Positions 16,909-26,064 of a stretch of 64,000 nt of DNA are shown in pieces (within the stretch, counting starts at the first letter, position 1; every line of letters starts with the position of its first letter). The DNA is taken from assembly GCA_003551945.1 (NCBI GenBank), contig PUNZ01000158.1, positions 1-64,000 on the forward strand, in the 5' to 3' direction. The stretch is from Halovenus sp. GTDB lineage: Archaea; Halobacteriota; Halobacteria; Halobacteriales; Haloarculaceae. The translations under genes and the position numbers were made by a program. Below the pieces are notes generated by a model. It saw nothing but the letters and a program-made list of their open reading frames with translations. It made no database searches and had not been told where the DNA came from.

Positions 16909-16915
16909 TTTATAC
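16909..16915 (+). promoter_or_regulatory. TATA box of the first nosD
   Basis: The run tttatac lies about 24-27 bases before the GTG start at 16936, so this nosD transcript is probably leaderless. Confidence 0.5.
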
Positions 16916-16935
16916 TGAACTCATACAGGGCCAGT

Positions 16936-18981
16936 GTGAGCCGTAATGTCTCTCTCCTTTCACTGGCGACGGTAGTGCTTACCATCTGGATTGCACTGGC
17001 TGTTGCCGGCCTTTTTATTGCAGATTTCGGAGAAAACGAGCCTGAACCGGTTGACTTCGACGAAACAGTCTCAGTCGGATTGACAGCTGATGAAGAATTG
17101 CGCCTTGACGATGACGTGGGCGACCTCGAGGTTGACCTCCCACAGGCCCAGGTCTTTTACTCACAGTATCCGTACGTTGTCGGGTACTGGGGGATTGAAC
17201 AGTTTGTTAACAACCACGACCGCGAAGGACATGACCAACAGTTCGGTCACTCAATGGCGACGTATGTTACTGTCTATGACGACCAGTCGATTGAGTTGAG
17301 TGAAGACTCCTACCCGATTGTCGATGGAACCCTCCGGTGGCGCTCGGCCGAAGACGTTGTCTACGTCGTTGAGAGCGACGCCAGAACACAAACAGGTGGA
17401 ACAGCGATTCCATTCGAGCAGGAATCGAACGCTGAATCCTTTGTTGACTCGTTCGGTGGTGAAATCATTTCCTGGGAGGACGTTCTCGACTATCCATTTG
17501 ATGTAGATGATGCCGAGACAGTTCGAGAGCGGACGAGTGACCAGTTAGCCGCTGCGGACGAACTGGTGACTGAAAACAGCGAAATGCTTGAACGACCGGT
17601 AAGTGTCGTTGCCGGTGAGGATGCCGAGTCTGTCACCGAAAGCGAGGACTTCCCGGGTGAATGGGACACAATTGATGAAGTTGAGACAGCAGAAACGGTC
17701 GAAGCGGGTCTCGAACGTGCTGATTCGGAGACGACCGTGCTGATAACAGAAGGGACGTACGAAGAGCACGTAACGGTGCGGGACTCCGTTACACTCGCTG
17801 GAGCAGGAGATGCCCATCTTAACGGGAGCGGCGATGGCACCGTCCTTGAGGTGCGGGCTGACGATGCTGCAGTGACTGGTCTCCAAATCGATGGCGTCGG
17901 CAACGAAACGCCGGGAGCAGATGCGACTGAAGGCCATGACCATGGCGGCCATGACCACGACCATGGCGAAGCTGATGAAGATGCCGAATGGGATGAAGAT
18001 ATCGAAGAGGATTATGCCGAAGGTGATGCTGGGATCCTCGTCGACAGTGCGACCGGTGTCCTGATACAAGACACTGCTGTGGAGACACCAGCGAGCGGAA
18101 TACTGATGCGGGACAGTCCTGACGCGGTCGTTCAGAACGTCACAATCGATGGGAACCCAAATTATATCGAATCGCACATGGGCGTTGTTGCTCTGCGGTC
18201 ACCGGGAGTAATTGAAGAGTCGACGTTCAAGCAAGGGCTCGATGGTGTCTACACACATCATTCGAACGAAGTGGTGGTCCGCAACAATACGATGGTCGAA
18301 AACCGAATGGGTATCCACCTGATGTATACCTCGGATGCACTCCTCGCCAATAACGATATCTCCAACTCGATTACCGAGGGGATTTACGTGATGACCGGTC
18401 CACAGCGAGTCGGTGTCGTCGGGAATAAGATTCAAAATACGCCAACGGGTATCGACCTTGGAGGGTCTGAGTACTACGTTGCTGAGAACAAAATCCTCGA
18501 CAATGACCTGGGAATGCAACTTGATTCCGTTTCCACTGTTGTTGAACACAACGTTATCGCAGACAATTACTTTGGAATCGATACCCGTTCGATGCTCCCG
18601 ACAAACCGGGTAACCGAAAACGACTTCATCGGCAACAATTATCATGTCGCCGGTAGCACCGGCCCGGAGCGTATCTGGACACACGAAGAGCGCGGAAACT
18701 ACTGGGAAGGTGCTGTTGGAACGACTGACGGCGAAACGCTTGATAAAGCCTACTCCCCGACTGACGCTGTCGATGCTGAACTCCATCGCGTGGGTGGGAC
18801 ACCGACACTTACACAGGCACCGGCAATGGATGCGCTGGCTGGCGTTGAAGGTGCAGTTTCAGGCATGCGCGATGGAGAGATAACCGACCGCGCACCGCTG
18901 TGCAACCCAGTGCATGCGGACTGGTTAGACGAAAACGGATGGAGCGACCGCCAACCATTCTGCCCTGATGACACTGAATAA
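16936..18981 (+). CDS. nosD: NosD-like periplasmic copper-maturation protein (copy 1)
   Basis: A 681-residue exported protein. Residues 8-28 form a signal anchor. Residues 60-210 hold a domain whose end (YVVESDARTQTGGTAIPF, then ESFVDSFGGEI) resembles the second half of NosL. Residues 240-640 are a right-handed beta-helix of PbH1/CASH repeats (VVRNNTMVENRMGIHL, LLANNDISNS). A His/acid-rich loop (residues 331-357, with HDHGGHDHDHGEAD) breaks into the helix and may bind copper. NosD acts outside the membrane with the NosFY transporter to mature the copper centre of nitrous-oxide reductase. GTG start. The ABC genes follow. Confidence 0.88.
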   Translation: MSRNVSLLSLATVVLTIWIALAVAGLFIADFGENEPEPVDFDETVSVGLTADEELRLDDDVGDLEVDLPQAQVFYSQYPYVVGYWGIEQFVNNHDREGHDQQFGHSMATYVTVYDDQSIELSEDSYPIVDGTLRWRSAEDVVYVVESDARTQTGGTAIPFEQESNAESFVDSFGGEIISWEDVLDYPFDVDDAETVRERTSDQLAAADELVTENSEMLERPVSVVAGEDAESVTESEDFPGEWDTIDEVETAETVEAGLERADSETTVLITEGTYEEHVTVRDSVTLAGAGDAHLNGSGDGTVLEVRADDAAVTGLQIDGVGNETPGADATEGHDHGGHDHDHGEADEDAEWDEDIEEDYAEGDAGILVDSATGVLIQDTAVETPASGILMRDSPDAVVQNVTIDGNPNYIESHMGVVALRSPGVIEESTFKQGLDGVYTHHSNEVVVRNNTMVENRMGIHLMYTSDALLANNDISNSITEGIYVMTGPQRVGVVGNKIQNTPTGIDLGGSEYYVAENKILDNDLGMQLDSVSTVVEHNVIADNYFGIDTRSMLPTNRVTENDFIGNNYHVAGSTGPERIWTHEERGNYWEGAVGTTDGETLDKAYSPTDAVDAELHRVGGTPTLTQAPAMDALAGVEGAVSGMRDGEITDRAPLCNPVHADWLDENGWSDRQPFCPDDTE

Positions 18982-19071
18982 CGGACGAATGAACGAGAGC
19001 ACACTCATGGATGATTGGAGATTCAACGAACGGACGAACGTGGCGATGAGGAATCAGGTGATGATGAACGC

Positions 19072-19851
19072 ATGACGTCTACACAATCAGAACAGACTGG
19101 TTTCGAGACCGCTGCTGATTCAACGGTCTTACGAGCAACAGATATCGAACACTCTTACGGACAGGTAGAGGTCCTTGAGGGAGTTTCTCTTGAGTTACAT
19201 GAAGGGGCCGTTACCGCACTTATTGGACCAAACGGCGCAGGGAAAACAACCTTCATCAGAGCGCTCGCAGGGTTGCACACACCGACTGCCGGCGAGATAT
19301 CATACAGTGGACCCGATAGACCCAGACAAATTGGCTATCTCCCACAGCGGCCAGCCTTCAGACCGGGACAGACTGTCGAGCAGGCACTGACATTTTACGC
19401 ATCGCTCGTTGGCCTCTCAAGTGAGCAGGCGCTTTCGGCTCTCGATACAGTTGGTCTGCTGGATGCGAAGGATCGAGATGTTGACGCGCTGTCGGGTGGA
19501 ATGAAACGGCTCGTCGGGATCGCACAGGCACGTATTGGGAACCCACCTATCGTTATTCTGGATGAACCAGGGAGTGGCCTTGACCCCGAAATGAGTCTTC
19601 ATGTCTTCCAGTCGCTGAATGACCTCGCAGCCGACGGGACGGCCATCCTGCTGAGTTCCCACGACCTCGCCTTGGTTGAGGAAACGGCTGATACCGTTGT
19701 TATGTTAGATGATGGAAGCCTGCTCTATCATGGCTCGCCCTCGGAAGTCATCGCAGAAGCCAATGCAACCTCGCTGCTTGATGTGTTCAGAGAATCCAGA
19801 CGAGCGGAGGCAGGGACGGTTAGTGTACGCGGGGTGACCGATAATGACTGA
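19072..19851 (+). CDS. nosF: ABC transporter ATP-binding protein, NosF-like (copy 1)
   Basis: A 259-residue ATPase with Walker A GPNGAGKTT near residue 53, a Q-loop in YLPQRPAFRPG, signature LSGGMKR near residue 142, Walker B VILDEPGSGLDP near residue 164 and the H-loop SSHD. In Nos systems NosF powers the NosY membrane partner. The ATG at 19072 is chosen. The frame extends to a TTG at 19015, but the added residues are a charged, unconserved stretch. It overlaps nosY by eight bases, indicating translational coupling. The phrase IGYLPQRP followed by A/S and FRP is shared with the second copy at 22438. Confidence 0.9.
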   Translation: MTSTQSEQTGFETAADSTVLRATDIEHSYGQVEVLEGVSLELHEGAVTALIGPNGAGKTTFIRALAGLHTPTAGEISYSGPDRPRQIGYLPQRPAFRPGQTVEQALTFYASLVGLSSEQALSALDTVGLLDAKDRDVDALSGGMKRLVGIAQARIGNPPIVILDEPGSGLDPEMSLHVFQSLNDLAADGTAILLSSHDLALVEETADTVVMLDDGSLLYHGSPSEVIAEANATSLLDVFRESRRAEAGTVSVRGVTDND

Positions 19852-20743
19852 GCAGGTTGATGCGGGCGAGTCAGGTGTGATGGAACAAGGAGAGCAGACG
19901 ATGAACGTAGACGAGGCAACAATCAAGGAGCCATCAACTGGGTCCGTCTTTGCATCATTTGTTCGGCGTGAGATAAACACGGCAATCCTCACTGGGAGTT
20001 TCGTTGCGCTCGCGCTCACCGTATTCACCGTCATTATTGGGATTACGCTCGTGGGAAGCGGCTTTTCGGCGGGATACGTGACGACGGTTATCGAGTTGCT
20101 CACCCCGCTGCAGTTGTTAGTCCCTGTCGTTGCGTTCGTGCTTGGATTCAATGCCATTCTCAGTGACCGTCGGAGCGGCGAACTCGACGTATTACAGACC
20201 TATCCTGTCTCAGCGTGGCAGGTCGTTCTGGGCGTGTATCTCGGGCGGGCACTCGGGATGGTGATAGCCATCGGAGGACCACTCGTCTTATTGTTCATCC
20301 CGATTGCCACAACAGACACACCACGTTTGCCGATGTATGCCTCACATACGGGGGCAGATACGCCGATTTTATACCTTCGCCTTATTGTCTTAACCCTCTT
20401 GTTTGCGCTCGTGATGCTTGCGGTCGCAGTGGCACTTTCTGCTCTCGTAAGCTCCGCACGGACGGCAGTTCTCGGCGTGGGGGTCGGCTTAATCCTCATC
20501 CTGTTTGGCCTCGACTTGGCCCTCTCTGCGGGATTCTCGATTGGATTTATTAGTGACTCCCGGTTACTCTCTTCGTTAGCGTTGAGCCCCGTGAGTGCGT
20601 TTAGAGGGCTTGTACTTGAGCTTGCACTCACTGTCACGGAAGGAACAGGGCCAGACACTGCGTCACCGGTTGCCAGTCTCATTGGCCTTTTTGTTTGGGG
20701 CGGCGGGTCGTTGGCTGTTGCGGCGTGGGCGCTGAAACAGTAA
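19844..20743 (+). CDS. nosY: ABC transporter permease, NosY-like (copy 1)
   Basis: A 299-residue protein with six predicted membrane segments after an acidic cytoplasmic N-terminus of about 45 residues. It carries the ABC-2/NosY hallmarks: FVRREINTAI, FNAILSDRRSGELDVLQTYP after the second span, and SPVSAFRGL before the last one. It forms the membrane part of the NosDFY complex. It overlaps the end of nosF and ends 180 bases before the convergent nosL. No terminator-like hairpin is obvious in that gap. Confidence 0.88.
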   Translation: MTEQVDAGESGVMEQGEQTMNVDEATIKEPSTGSVFASFVRREINTAILTGSFVALALTVFTVIIGITLVGSGFSAGYVTTVIELLTPLQLLVPVVAFVLGFNAILSDRRSGELDVLQTYPVSAWQVVLGVYLGRALGMVIAIGGPLVLLFIPIATTDTPRLPMYASHTGADTPILYLRLIVLTLLFALVMLAVAVALSALVSSARTAVLGVGVGLILILFGLDLALSAGFSIGFISDSRLLSSLALSPVSAFRGLVLELALTVTEGTGPDTASPVASLIGLFVWGGGSLAVAAWALKQ

Positions 20744-20925
20744 ACGGACAGCGGCACAGAAGCAACTCTCGCAACGCTTATAGATTGCACAGAAATTATG
20801 TTGCGTTGACAGGCTCTTCGGTGCCGTTTTACAATACTCTTTGAGATGCGAACTGACAACGGCGACTGGCGACTATACACTGTTGGATTAGCCGAACCAC
20901 AGTGAGCCACGCGTTGAACACTTCC

Positions 20926-21531
20926 TTACGTTCCCAGCGCTGCAAGCAATTCGTCGCTGATTTCATCCTCCTCGTAGAGCTCGCCATCATGCTCGGACGC
21001 GAATGAATTAGCATCCCCTTCGTCGGAAAAGCCGATAAGCGAAGAGCCCATTGCACCCTGCACATCGCTGTCGACGACAAAGGTTAGTTCATCGGTCGGG
21101 GCGAACGAATCTGCGTTAACGTCTGCTGTGATAACTGTCGCTCCTCCGTCCTCGGACAGGTCGTACTCAACCGTAGAGTAGTCCGTACCGTAGCTCCCAA
21201 CCGGTTCAAACCCCTGCCCGTCATGGTCAAGAATGAACTGATACATACAGAGGCTGCTGCAAAACCATGCAATACCGTCCTCTCTGTCCTCAACTGCTGG
21301 TGGTGCATCATCTAGATAAAACGATTGGCCAACTGGCCCAGGATGGTTCTGAATGACCATATTACACTCATCACAGTGGTGGCCATCCTCATCCAGCGAG
21401 ATTGGGTCAGGTACCTCTTCATCGTCACCAAGACATCCGGCAAGTCCACCGACTGCACCGGCAGCAATCGTCCCGAGAACGACTCGTCTCGTCGGATATC
21501 TGCTCGCACGAACGCGTTCAACCATATCCAT
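20926..21531 (-). CDS. nosL: NosL-family copper-binding lipoprotein
   Basis: A 201-residue lipoprotein. Residues 13-33 carry a Tat-type signal (TRRVVLGTIAAGAVGGLAGC) with lipobox Cys. The NosL copper site is CDECNMVI (CxxCxM) near residue 51, followed by a second Cys pair in WFCSSLCMY. The end, ALLAALGT preceded by an acidic stretch, follows SFASEHDGELY as in the family. NosL hands Cu(I) to the reductase or to NosDFY. The ATG at 21531 starts MDMVERVRAS; the frame is open further upstream but reads as non-coding. It is last in the second nos set, 79 bases after nosY. Confidence 0.87.
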   Translation of the reverse strand: MDMVERVRASRYPTRRVVLGTIAAGAVGGLAGCLGDDEEVPDPISLDEDGHHCDECNMVIQNHPGPVGQSFYLDDAPPAVEDREDGIAWFCSSLCMYQFILDHDGQGFEPVGSYGTDYSTVEYDLSEDGGATVITADVNADSFAPTDELTFVVDSDVQGAMGSSLIGFSDEGDANSFASEHDGELYEEDEISDELLAALGT

Positions 21532-21610
21532 ACTAGCCGGTATTTGCACAAAGCCCCTCTGGTGTAGTCCTCGAATGAAAAACGGACGGTTCCTGTCGAC
21601 TCGTCTCGGA

Positions 21611-22417
21611 TTACCTTCTTGATACAGACACCGTTGCAACCGCCAGCGAGCCAAGGAGCCACGAGAGCAACCCGGCAGCGCTTGTAACCGGCGAGGCTTG
21701 TTGTAAGTCAGTCTCAACTGCTGTTGAAAGCACTGTCTCGAAGACAAGCCCTCGATATGCACTAGTCGGCGAGACAGAGAGCACAGCCGTTAGCCATTCA
21801 TCCCCAACAGTGCCACCAGCAACTCCCCTAAGAATGAGCAGGTCAAGCCCGATAATAACCAACGCAAGCACGACCAGACCCAACACGAGCGCGCTCCGCT
21901 GGGTGCTGGCAAGTGCTGATACCGCAATCGTCATCGCAAGGACAACCAGCCCGAAGAAGACTGTTAAGCCGATAAACCGGACAAAAATAAGCGGCGAATC
22001 AACTCCCTGATGCGTTGCCAGAAACGTGGGCGTCGTAGGTGAAGTGGTGGCGAGATAGACACCCACAATCGCTAAGGGAATCGTCAACAGGACGGTAAGC
22101 GCGAGTGCTCGTCCAACAAACACCCCCAGAATATACCGGGAGACAGACACGGGATAGGTTGCAAGGACATCTAACTCACCACGCGTCGAATCAGAAATTA
22201 TCGTCCGATAACCAAGTGCAACCGCAAGGGCGGGAACCAAAAACTCCATCGGTAAGAGCAGGTCAACTGCCGTCGGAAGATAATCCGGTTCGGCATTGCT
22301 CACAAAGACAACCCCAAAGGTGACCAACAACACTCCGAGCAAGAGCGCAAGCGTAGAGCGAGCACGAACAACGGAGACAACCTCACGAGCAGCGACTGCC
22401 TGAATCTTGTTACTCAT
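21611..22417 (-). CDS. nosY: ABC transporter permease, NosY-like (copy 2)
   Basis: A 268-residue, six-span permease, clearly a paralogue of the protein at 19844. It shares YRTIISDSTRGELDVLATYP near residue 72 and SPTSAYRGLVFE near residue 215, but lacks the long acidic N-terminus of copy 1 and starts directly MSNKIQAVAAREV. It would pair with the NosF-like ATPase encoded 20 bases upstream. Order on this strand is nosD, nosF, nosY, nosL. Confidence 0.88.
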   Translation of the reverse strand: MSNKIQAVAAREVVSVVRARSTLALLLGVLLVTFGVVFVSNAEPDYLPTAVDLLLPMEFLVPALAVALGYRTIISDSTRGELDVLATYPVSVSRYILGVFVGRALALTVLLTIPLAIVGVYLATTSPTTPTFLATHQGVDSPLIFVRFIGLTVFFGLVVLAMTIAVSALASTQRSALVLGLVVLALVIIGLDLLILRGVAGGTVGDEWLTAVLSVSPTSAYRGLVFETVLSTAVETDLQQASPVTSAAGLLSWLLGSLAVATVSVSRR

Positions 22418-22437
22418 ATTGACCCTCCATCGGTGAG

Positions 22438-23223
22438 TTACTCATCGTCCACCCCAAGGATGGCGACCTGGTTATCCGGCTTTTCGACGGCAATGTCAAA
22501 CACATCCCAGAGCGAATCAGCGTCATGATGGTTGCACAGTTTTGCAGGGCTGCCCGTGTCGACGACGGAACCACCATCAAGCACGATGACTTGGTCTGCC
22601 CACTGTTCGACCAACGCCAAATCGTGTGAACTGCAGATAACTGCAGTCCCATCTGTTGCGAGTTCGTGTGCAACTTCGAAGGTCCGCTTTCGCATCGTTG
22701 GGTCGAGTCCACTGCCCGGTTCATCCAACACGACGACTGGTGGGTCACCAACTGTTGCCTGTGCGAGTCCAAGCAGCCGTGTCATCCCGCCAGAGAGAGC
22801 TTCGACACGCCTCTCTGCTGCATCTCGGAGTCCGACACGTGCAAGTAGCTCCTCCGGGTCGTCATCAACGAGCGCGGTATAGAACTCAAGTGTTTCAAGG
22901 GTGCTGAACTGTGGGCGGAAGGATGGCCGCTGAGGCAGATAGCCGATTTCGCGTTCTGCGTCGGGACCAAGATAGTGCACAGCCCCCGCTGTCGGAGACA
23001 AAAGGCCGGCAAGTGTTTTCAACAATGTTGTTTTCCCGGAGCCGTTTGGACCGACGACGGCGGTCAATGTTCCTGACTCGATGGTTACCGACACATCGGA
23101 AAGGACAGATACTGAGCCATACGCCTGTGAAAGTTGCTCGGAGACGAGAACAGGTTCAGCAGCGGAGTCAGAGTTAGCTGCCGGTCTAGATGCAACGCCA
23201 GTAGTGGATTGTGAATCACTCAT
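22438..23223 (-). CDS. nosF: ABC transporter ATP-binding protein, NosF-like (copy 2)
   Basis: A 261-residue ATPase with Walker A GPNGSGKTT near residue 59, signature LSGGMTR near residue 144, Walker B VVVLDEPGSGLDP near residue 166 and H-loop SSHD. It is close to the first copy over the whole ATPase core, including the Q-loop phrase YLPQRPSFRP. An N-terminal tail of about 25 Ser/Ala-rich residues differs. It begins 72 bases after the nosD of the same set. Confidence 0.9.
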   Translation of the reverse strand: MSDSQSTTGVASRPAANSDSAAEPVLVSEQLSQAYGSVSVLSDVSVTIESGTLTAVVGPNGSGKTTLLKTLAGLLSPTAGAVHYLGPDAEREIGYLPQRPSFRPQFSTLETLEFYTALVDDDPEELLARVGLRDAAERRVEALSGGMTRLLGLAQATVGDPPVVVLDEPGSGLDPTMRKRTFEVAHELATDGTAVICSSHDLALVEQWADQVIVLDGGSVVDTGSPAKLCNHHDADSLWDVFDIAVEKPDNQVAILGVDDE

Positions 23224-23295
23224 CGGTGAAACACCCCAGTACGGAAGCGAGTCGGCTGGGGAGACAAAACACGTCGTGGTGGAATACAGGATTCG

Positions 23296-25314
23296 TTAGC
23301 GGTCATAGTCTTCTTCAAGTTCTGCAATCATTTCCGGGTTGACCGGTTCAGACAGCGGTGCGGTATCGATGATATTGCCTTCACGCATTCCTGGAGTCGT
23401 ATCACGCACTGCATCTAGCGTCATCGCTGCCGGCGACGCAGAGAGCGTCACAGCACCCGGCGTGCTGAGCAGTTTCCCTTCAACAGGGTCAGACGGAGAG
23501 TAGCGCTCCTGTCCCGGATGGACCGTTGCTCCATCCCAGTAGTTCCCGACACCCTCATGAGTCCAAATCAACAGCGGCCCTGTACTGGGTCGTGCCGGAA
23601 CATCGTTGTTCACGATATCATTTTCGACGACACGGTTGCTCGGTCGTATCGAGGAAGCACTGATGCCAACGTCGTTCCCATAGATGACGTTTCGCTCATA
23701 GAGCGAGTTGCTCGCACCCGTTGACATACCGCGGTCATTCCCTGCAATAACGTTTTCAGCAATATAACTCCGCGAGCCAGCAGGAAGGATTCCTGCAGCA
23801 GCATCTCGGACCTCGTTGCCCACAACCGCGTTCCCTGCTGGGTCAGTCATGATAGTGATACCACCGCTTTCCTGTCCGGAAACTGAATTATCGGCAATCA
23901 ACGAATCGGAAGTATGCATCGTATGAATACCAAATCGATTATCGGTCAGTGTATTGTTTCGTATGACGGTTTCGTGTGAGCGGTGCACGTAGATACTATC
24001 TCGTCCGTGCGCAATTGTTGAGTCCTGGATGACTGTTGGGGACCGCATCGCAACCACGCCCATGAACCCTTCAGCCCAGTTTTCGTGACCCTCAATATCG
24101 ACCCTCTCGACTGCGCTTTTTCCGACATCACGGAGCAACACCCCATTTGTGGGTGTTTCGATTGCGACGTCCGCAACGTAAATCTCGGTGACATCCGCCG
24201 CAGTGATACCTGCATCACCATGGCCATAGCCTTCTTCAACCCGTTCGTCCCAATCACCGTCTTCATCGGCGTCATCACCTTCTCCGTCGGCAGAGTGACC
24301 TGACTCATCGTGTGCGGTCCCGTCAGCACCTTCTTCGTCCTCAGCAGGGTCAGTATTCTCTCCAACACCAGTGATGGACAGACCGGTCACTGCCACCTCA
24401 TCCGCCTCTATCTCGATAACGGAATCGTTGCCATCGCCTTCAACGGTTGCCCCAGGACCAGCAAGCGTCACGCTGCTATCGATGGTGGGTTTCTCCTCAT
24501 AGGTCCCGTCCGCAACGAAGACTGTTGTCTCGTTCGGCGCACGGTCAAGTCCCTCCTGAATGGTGTCGGCATATCCAATGTCCTCAGCAAGCGACAGCGA
24601 AGCAGCTTCAACTGCTGACGTGTTTTCATCACCCACGATAACGCTGACCGGGCGGTCAGCAAGCGGGCGGAGGTCCACAACAGTTGCATCCGCCATGTCG
24701 TGGAGGTCACCAACGCGCTCTCTGACAGCAGTCGCATCGTCCACATCAAAGGTGTGTTGCTGAAGCGATTCCCAGTCGACTAATTCACCGCCATAACTGG
24801 AAACAAACGCCTCTGCCTCCGCTTCGTCACTAAACGGGACCGCAGTCTGTCCGGTTGGCGTCTGAGCCTCGCTTTCGACGACGAACGTTGCTTTTTCGGC
24901 ATCAATCCATGGTTGCTCGTCATCCGTTTCGAGATATCCTTCCTCGGAGAGTGAGATGTCGCTCTCGGAAAAGTCGCTCACATAGACCGTAATTGGATAC
25001 CCGAACTGCTGTTGATGTCCCTCCTGTTGCAATGAATCGATTGCATGCTCAACGCCGTGATAGCCAACGACGAACTGATATTGGGAGTAGAAAATTTGTG
25101 CCCGAGGGACCACTTGTCCTCGCTCCGCAAGATCATACTGTGCCTCGCTTGCGAGGCCGGTTGTCGTCGCTTCGTCGAACGGCACGGGCTCTGGCTGAGC
25201 ACTCTCTGTGTCAACACCAAAGGCGACTGCAACGCCAACAAATCCGATGAGACAGAGCACAATCACAGTGTACCGAACTGCGTTACTCGTTGCTAATGCA
25301 CCTACGGTCGTCAC
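23296..25314 (-). CDS. nosD: NosD-like periplasmic copper-maturation protein (copy 2)
   Basis: A 672-residue homologue of copy 1 with the same plan: signal anchor (residues 13-33, VIVLCLIGFVGVAVAFG), an N-terminal domain with AQIFYSQYQFVVGYHGVEH matching AQVFYSQYPYVVGYWGIEQ of copy 1, a NosL-like stretch, then PbH1 beta-helix repeats. The His/acid insert near residues 320-360 is less His-rich here (HDESGHSADGEGDDADE) but ends in the same way, DWDERVEEGYGHGDAGI. The GTG at 25314 is chosen (MTTVGALATSNAV); a TTG at 25380 would place an odd basic stretch before the anchor. Confidence 0.86.
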   Translation of the reverse strand: MTTVGALATSNAVRYTVIVLCLIGFVGVAVAFGVDTESAQPEPVPFDEATTTGLASEAQYDLAERGQVVPRAQIFYSQYQFVVGYHGVEHAIDSLQQEGHQQQFGYPITVYVSDFSESDISLSEEGYLETDDEQPWIDAEKATFVVESEAQTPTGQTAVPFSDEAEAEAFVSSYGGELVDWESLQQHTFDVDDATAVRERVGDLHDMADATVVDLRPLADRPVSVIVGDENTSAVEAASLSLAEDIGYADTIQEGLDRAPNETTVFVADGTYEEKPTIDSSVTLAGPGATVEGDGNDSVIEIEADEVAVTGLSITGVGENTDPAEDEEGADGTAHDESGHSADGEGDDADEDGDWDERVEEGYGHGDAGITAADVTEIYVADVAIETPTNGVLLRDVGKSAVERVDIEGHENWAEGFMGVVAMRSPTVIQDSTIAHGRDSIYVHRSHETVIRNNTLTDNRFGIHTMHTSDSLIADNSVSGQESGGITIMTDPAGNAVVGNEVRDAAAGILPAGSRSYIAENVIAGNDRGMSTGASNSLYERNVIYGNDVGISASSIRPSNRVVENDIVNNDVPARPSTGPLLIWTHEGVGNYWDGATVHPGQERYSPSDPVEGKLLSTPGAVTLSASPAAMTLDAVRDTTPGMREGNIIDTAPLSEPVNPEMIAELEEDYDR

Positions 25315-25388
25315 TATCAACGTTAGTTCGTCGACAGTCTTAGCTGGATTGGTATAATTCCCGAATCGGTACTTTCTCAATACGTGAC

Positions 25389-25937
25389 TCAGAGGAAGCC
25401 GCCCGTATCGCTGCCTCCGCCAAGAAGTTGGTCGGTCAGGCGAGCGAACCGGTCGGCAAGGCGGTCGGACGGACGAGGCTCGATTTCACGAAGCAACCGA
25501 TAGACAGTATCTGGCTCATTTAGCTCAACGACAAACTGTTTCGTCCCGTTCGAATCGGTCAGCGTTTTTTTCTCGACGACGTCACGGTCAACAAGATTAG
25601 AAAGATGCCACTCCACGGTACTTCTCGCCAAATCCAAACTGGCCGCTAGTTCGGCAGGGGGTTGTTGATTATCTTCAAGTAGCGTGAGGACGATTTCTCT
25701 TGTCGTTTCTCGGCGGAGGAGGGCAATGACACCGCGTTCCCATGCCGTATATGTTGGTGGATAGTAATGGGTCCGACCACAGATTTCCTCGCTTGTGAGC
25801 TCCTGTGAGCGAAGGAGGCGTTTGATATGATGTTGGGTCTGTCCAGTTGCGATATCCAACTGCCGACTAATTTCATTGAAGTGAATGCCGGGATTACGGC
25901 ACACACAATCGCGGACGGCGGCGCGGGTATCTGACAC
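25389..25937 (-). CDS. two-module winged-helix transcriptional regulator
   Basis: A 182-residue protein with two winged helices in tandem: residues 1-62 (GIHFNEISRQLDIATGQTQHHIKRL) and residues 70-145 (ELAASLDLARSTVEWHLSNLVDRDVV). This architecture is common in haloarchaeal regulators of metal and respiratory genes. It is transcribed into the nosD copy 2 gene with about 75 bases between, so it is a good candidate regulator of the adjacent nos set. It diverges from the small membrane-protein gene at 26065. No ligand-binding Cys motif is visible. Confidence 0.85.
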   Translation of the reverse strand: MSDTRAAVRDCVCRNPGIHFNEISRQLDIATGQTQHHIKRLLRSQELTSEEICGRTHYYPPTYTAWERGVIALLRRETTREIVLTLLEDNQQPPAELAASLDLARSTVEWHLSNLVDRDVVEKKTLTDSNGTKQFVVELNEPDTVYRLLREIEPRPSDRLADRFARLTDQLLGGGSDTGGFL

Positions 25938-26033
25938 GAATTGGTCACCTACTGATGGCTATGTGATGGGGCATATAAATTCCCGCTGTTCTCAGGGTCA
26001 TTATCCCCGCAAAATCGATGACAGGTCAGTGAT

Positions 26034-26041
26034 TTCATAAA
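26034..26041 (+). promoter_or_regulatory. TATA-like box of the 26065 gene
   Basis: An AT-rich ttcataaa lies about 28 bases before the ATG at 26065. The 127-base divergent region 25938-26064 should hold the promoters of both the winged-helix regulator and this gene. Confidence 0.4.
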
Positions 26042-26064
26042 CGGTTGTCGCATAGACTGGAGCG

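Noticed and set aside
17930..18020. His/Asp-rich repeat in the first nosD as a possible tandem DNA repeat or CRISPR-like array
   Set aside because: The period is irregular and follows His and Asp codons within an open reading frame; there are no spacers. No CRISPR array was seen anywhere in the window.
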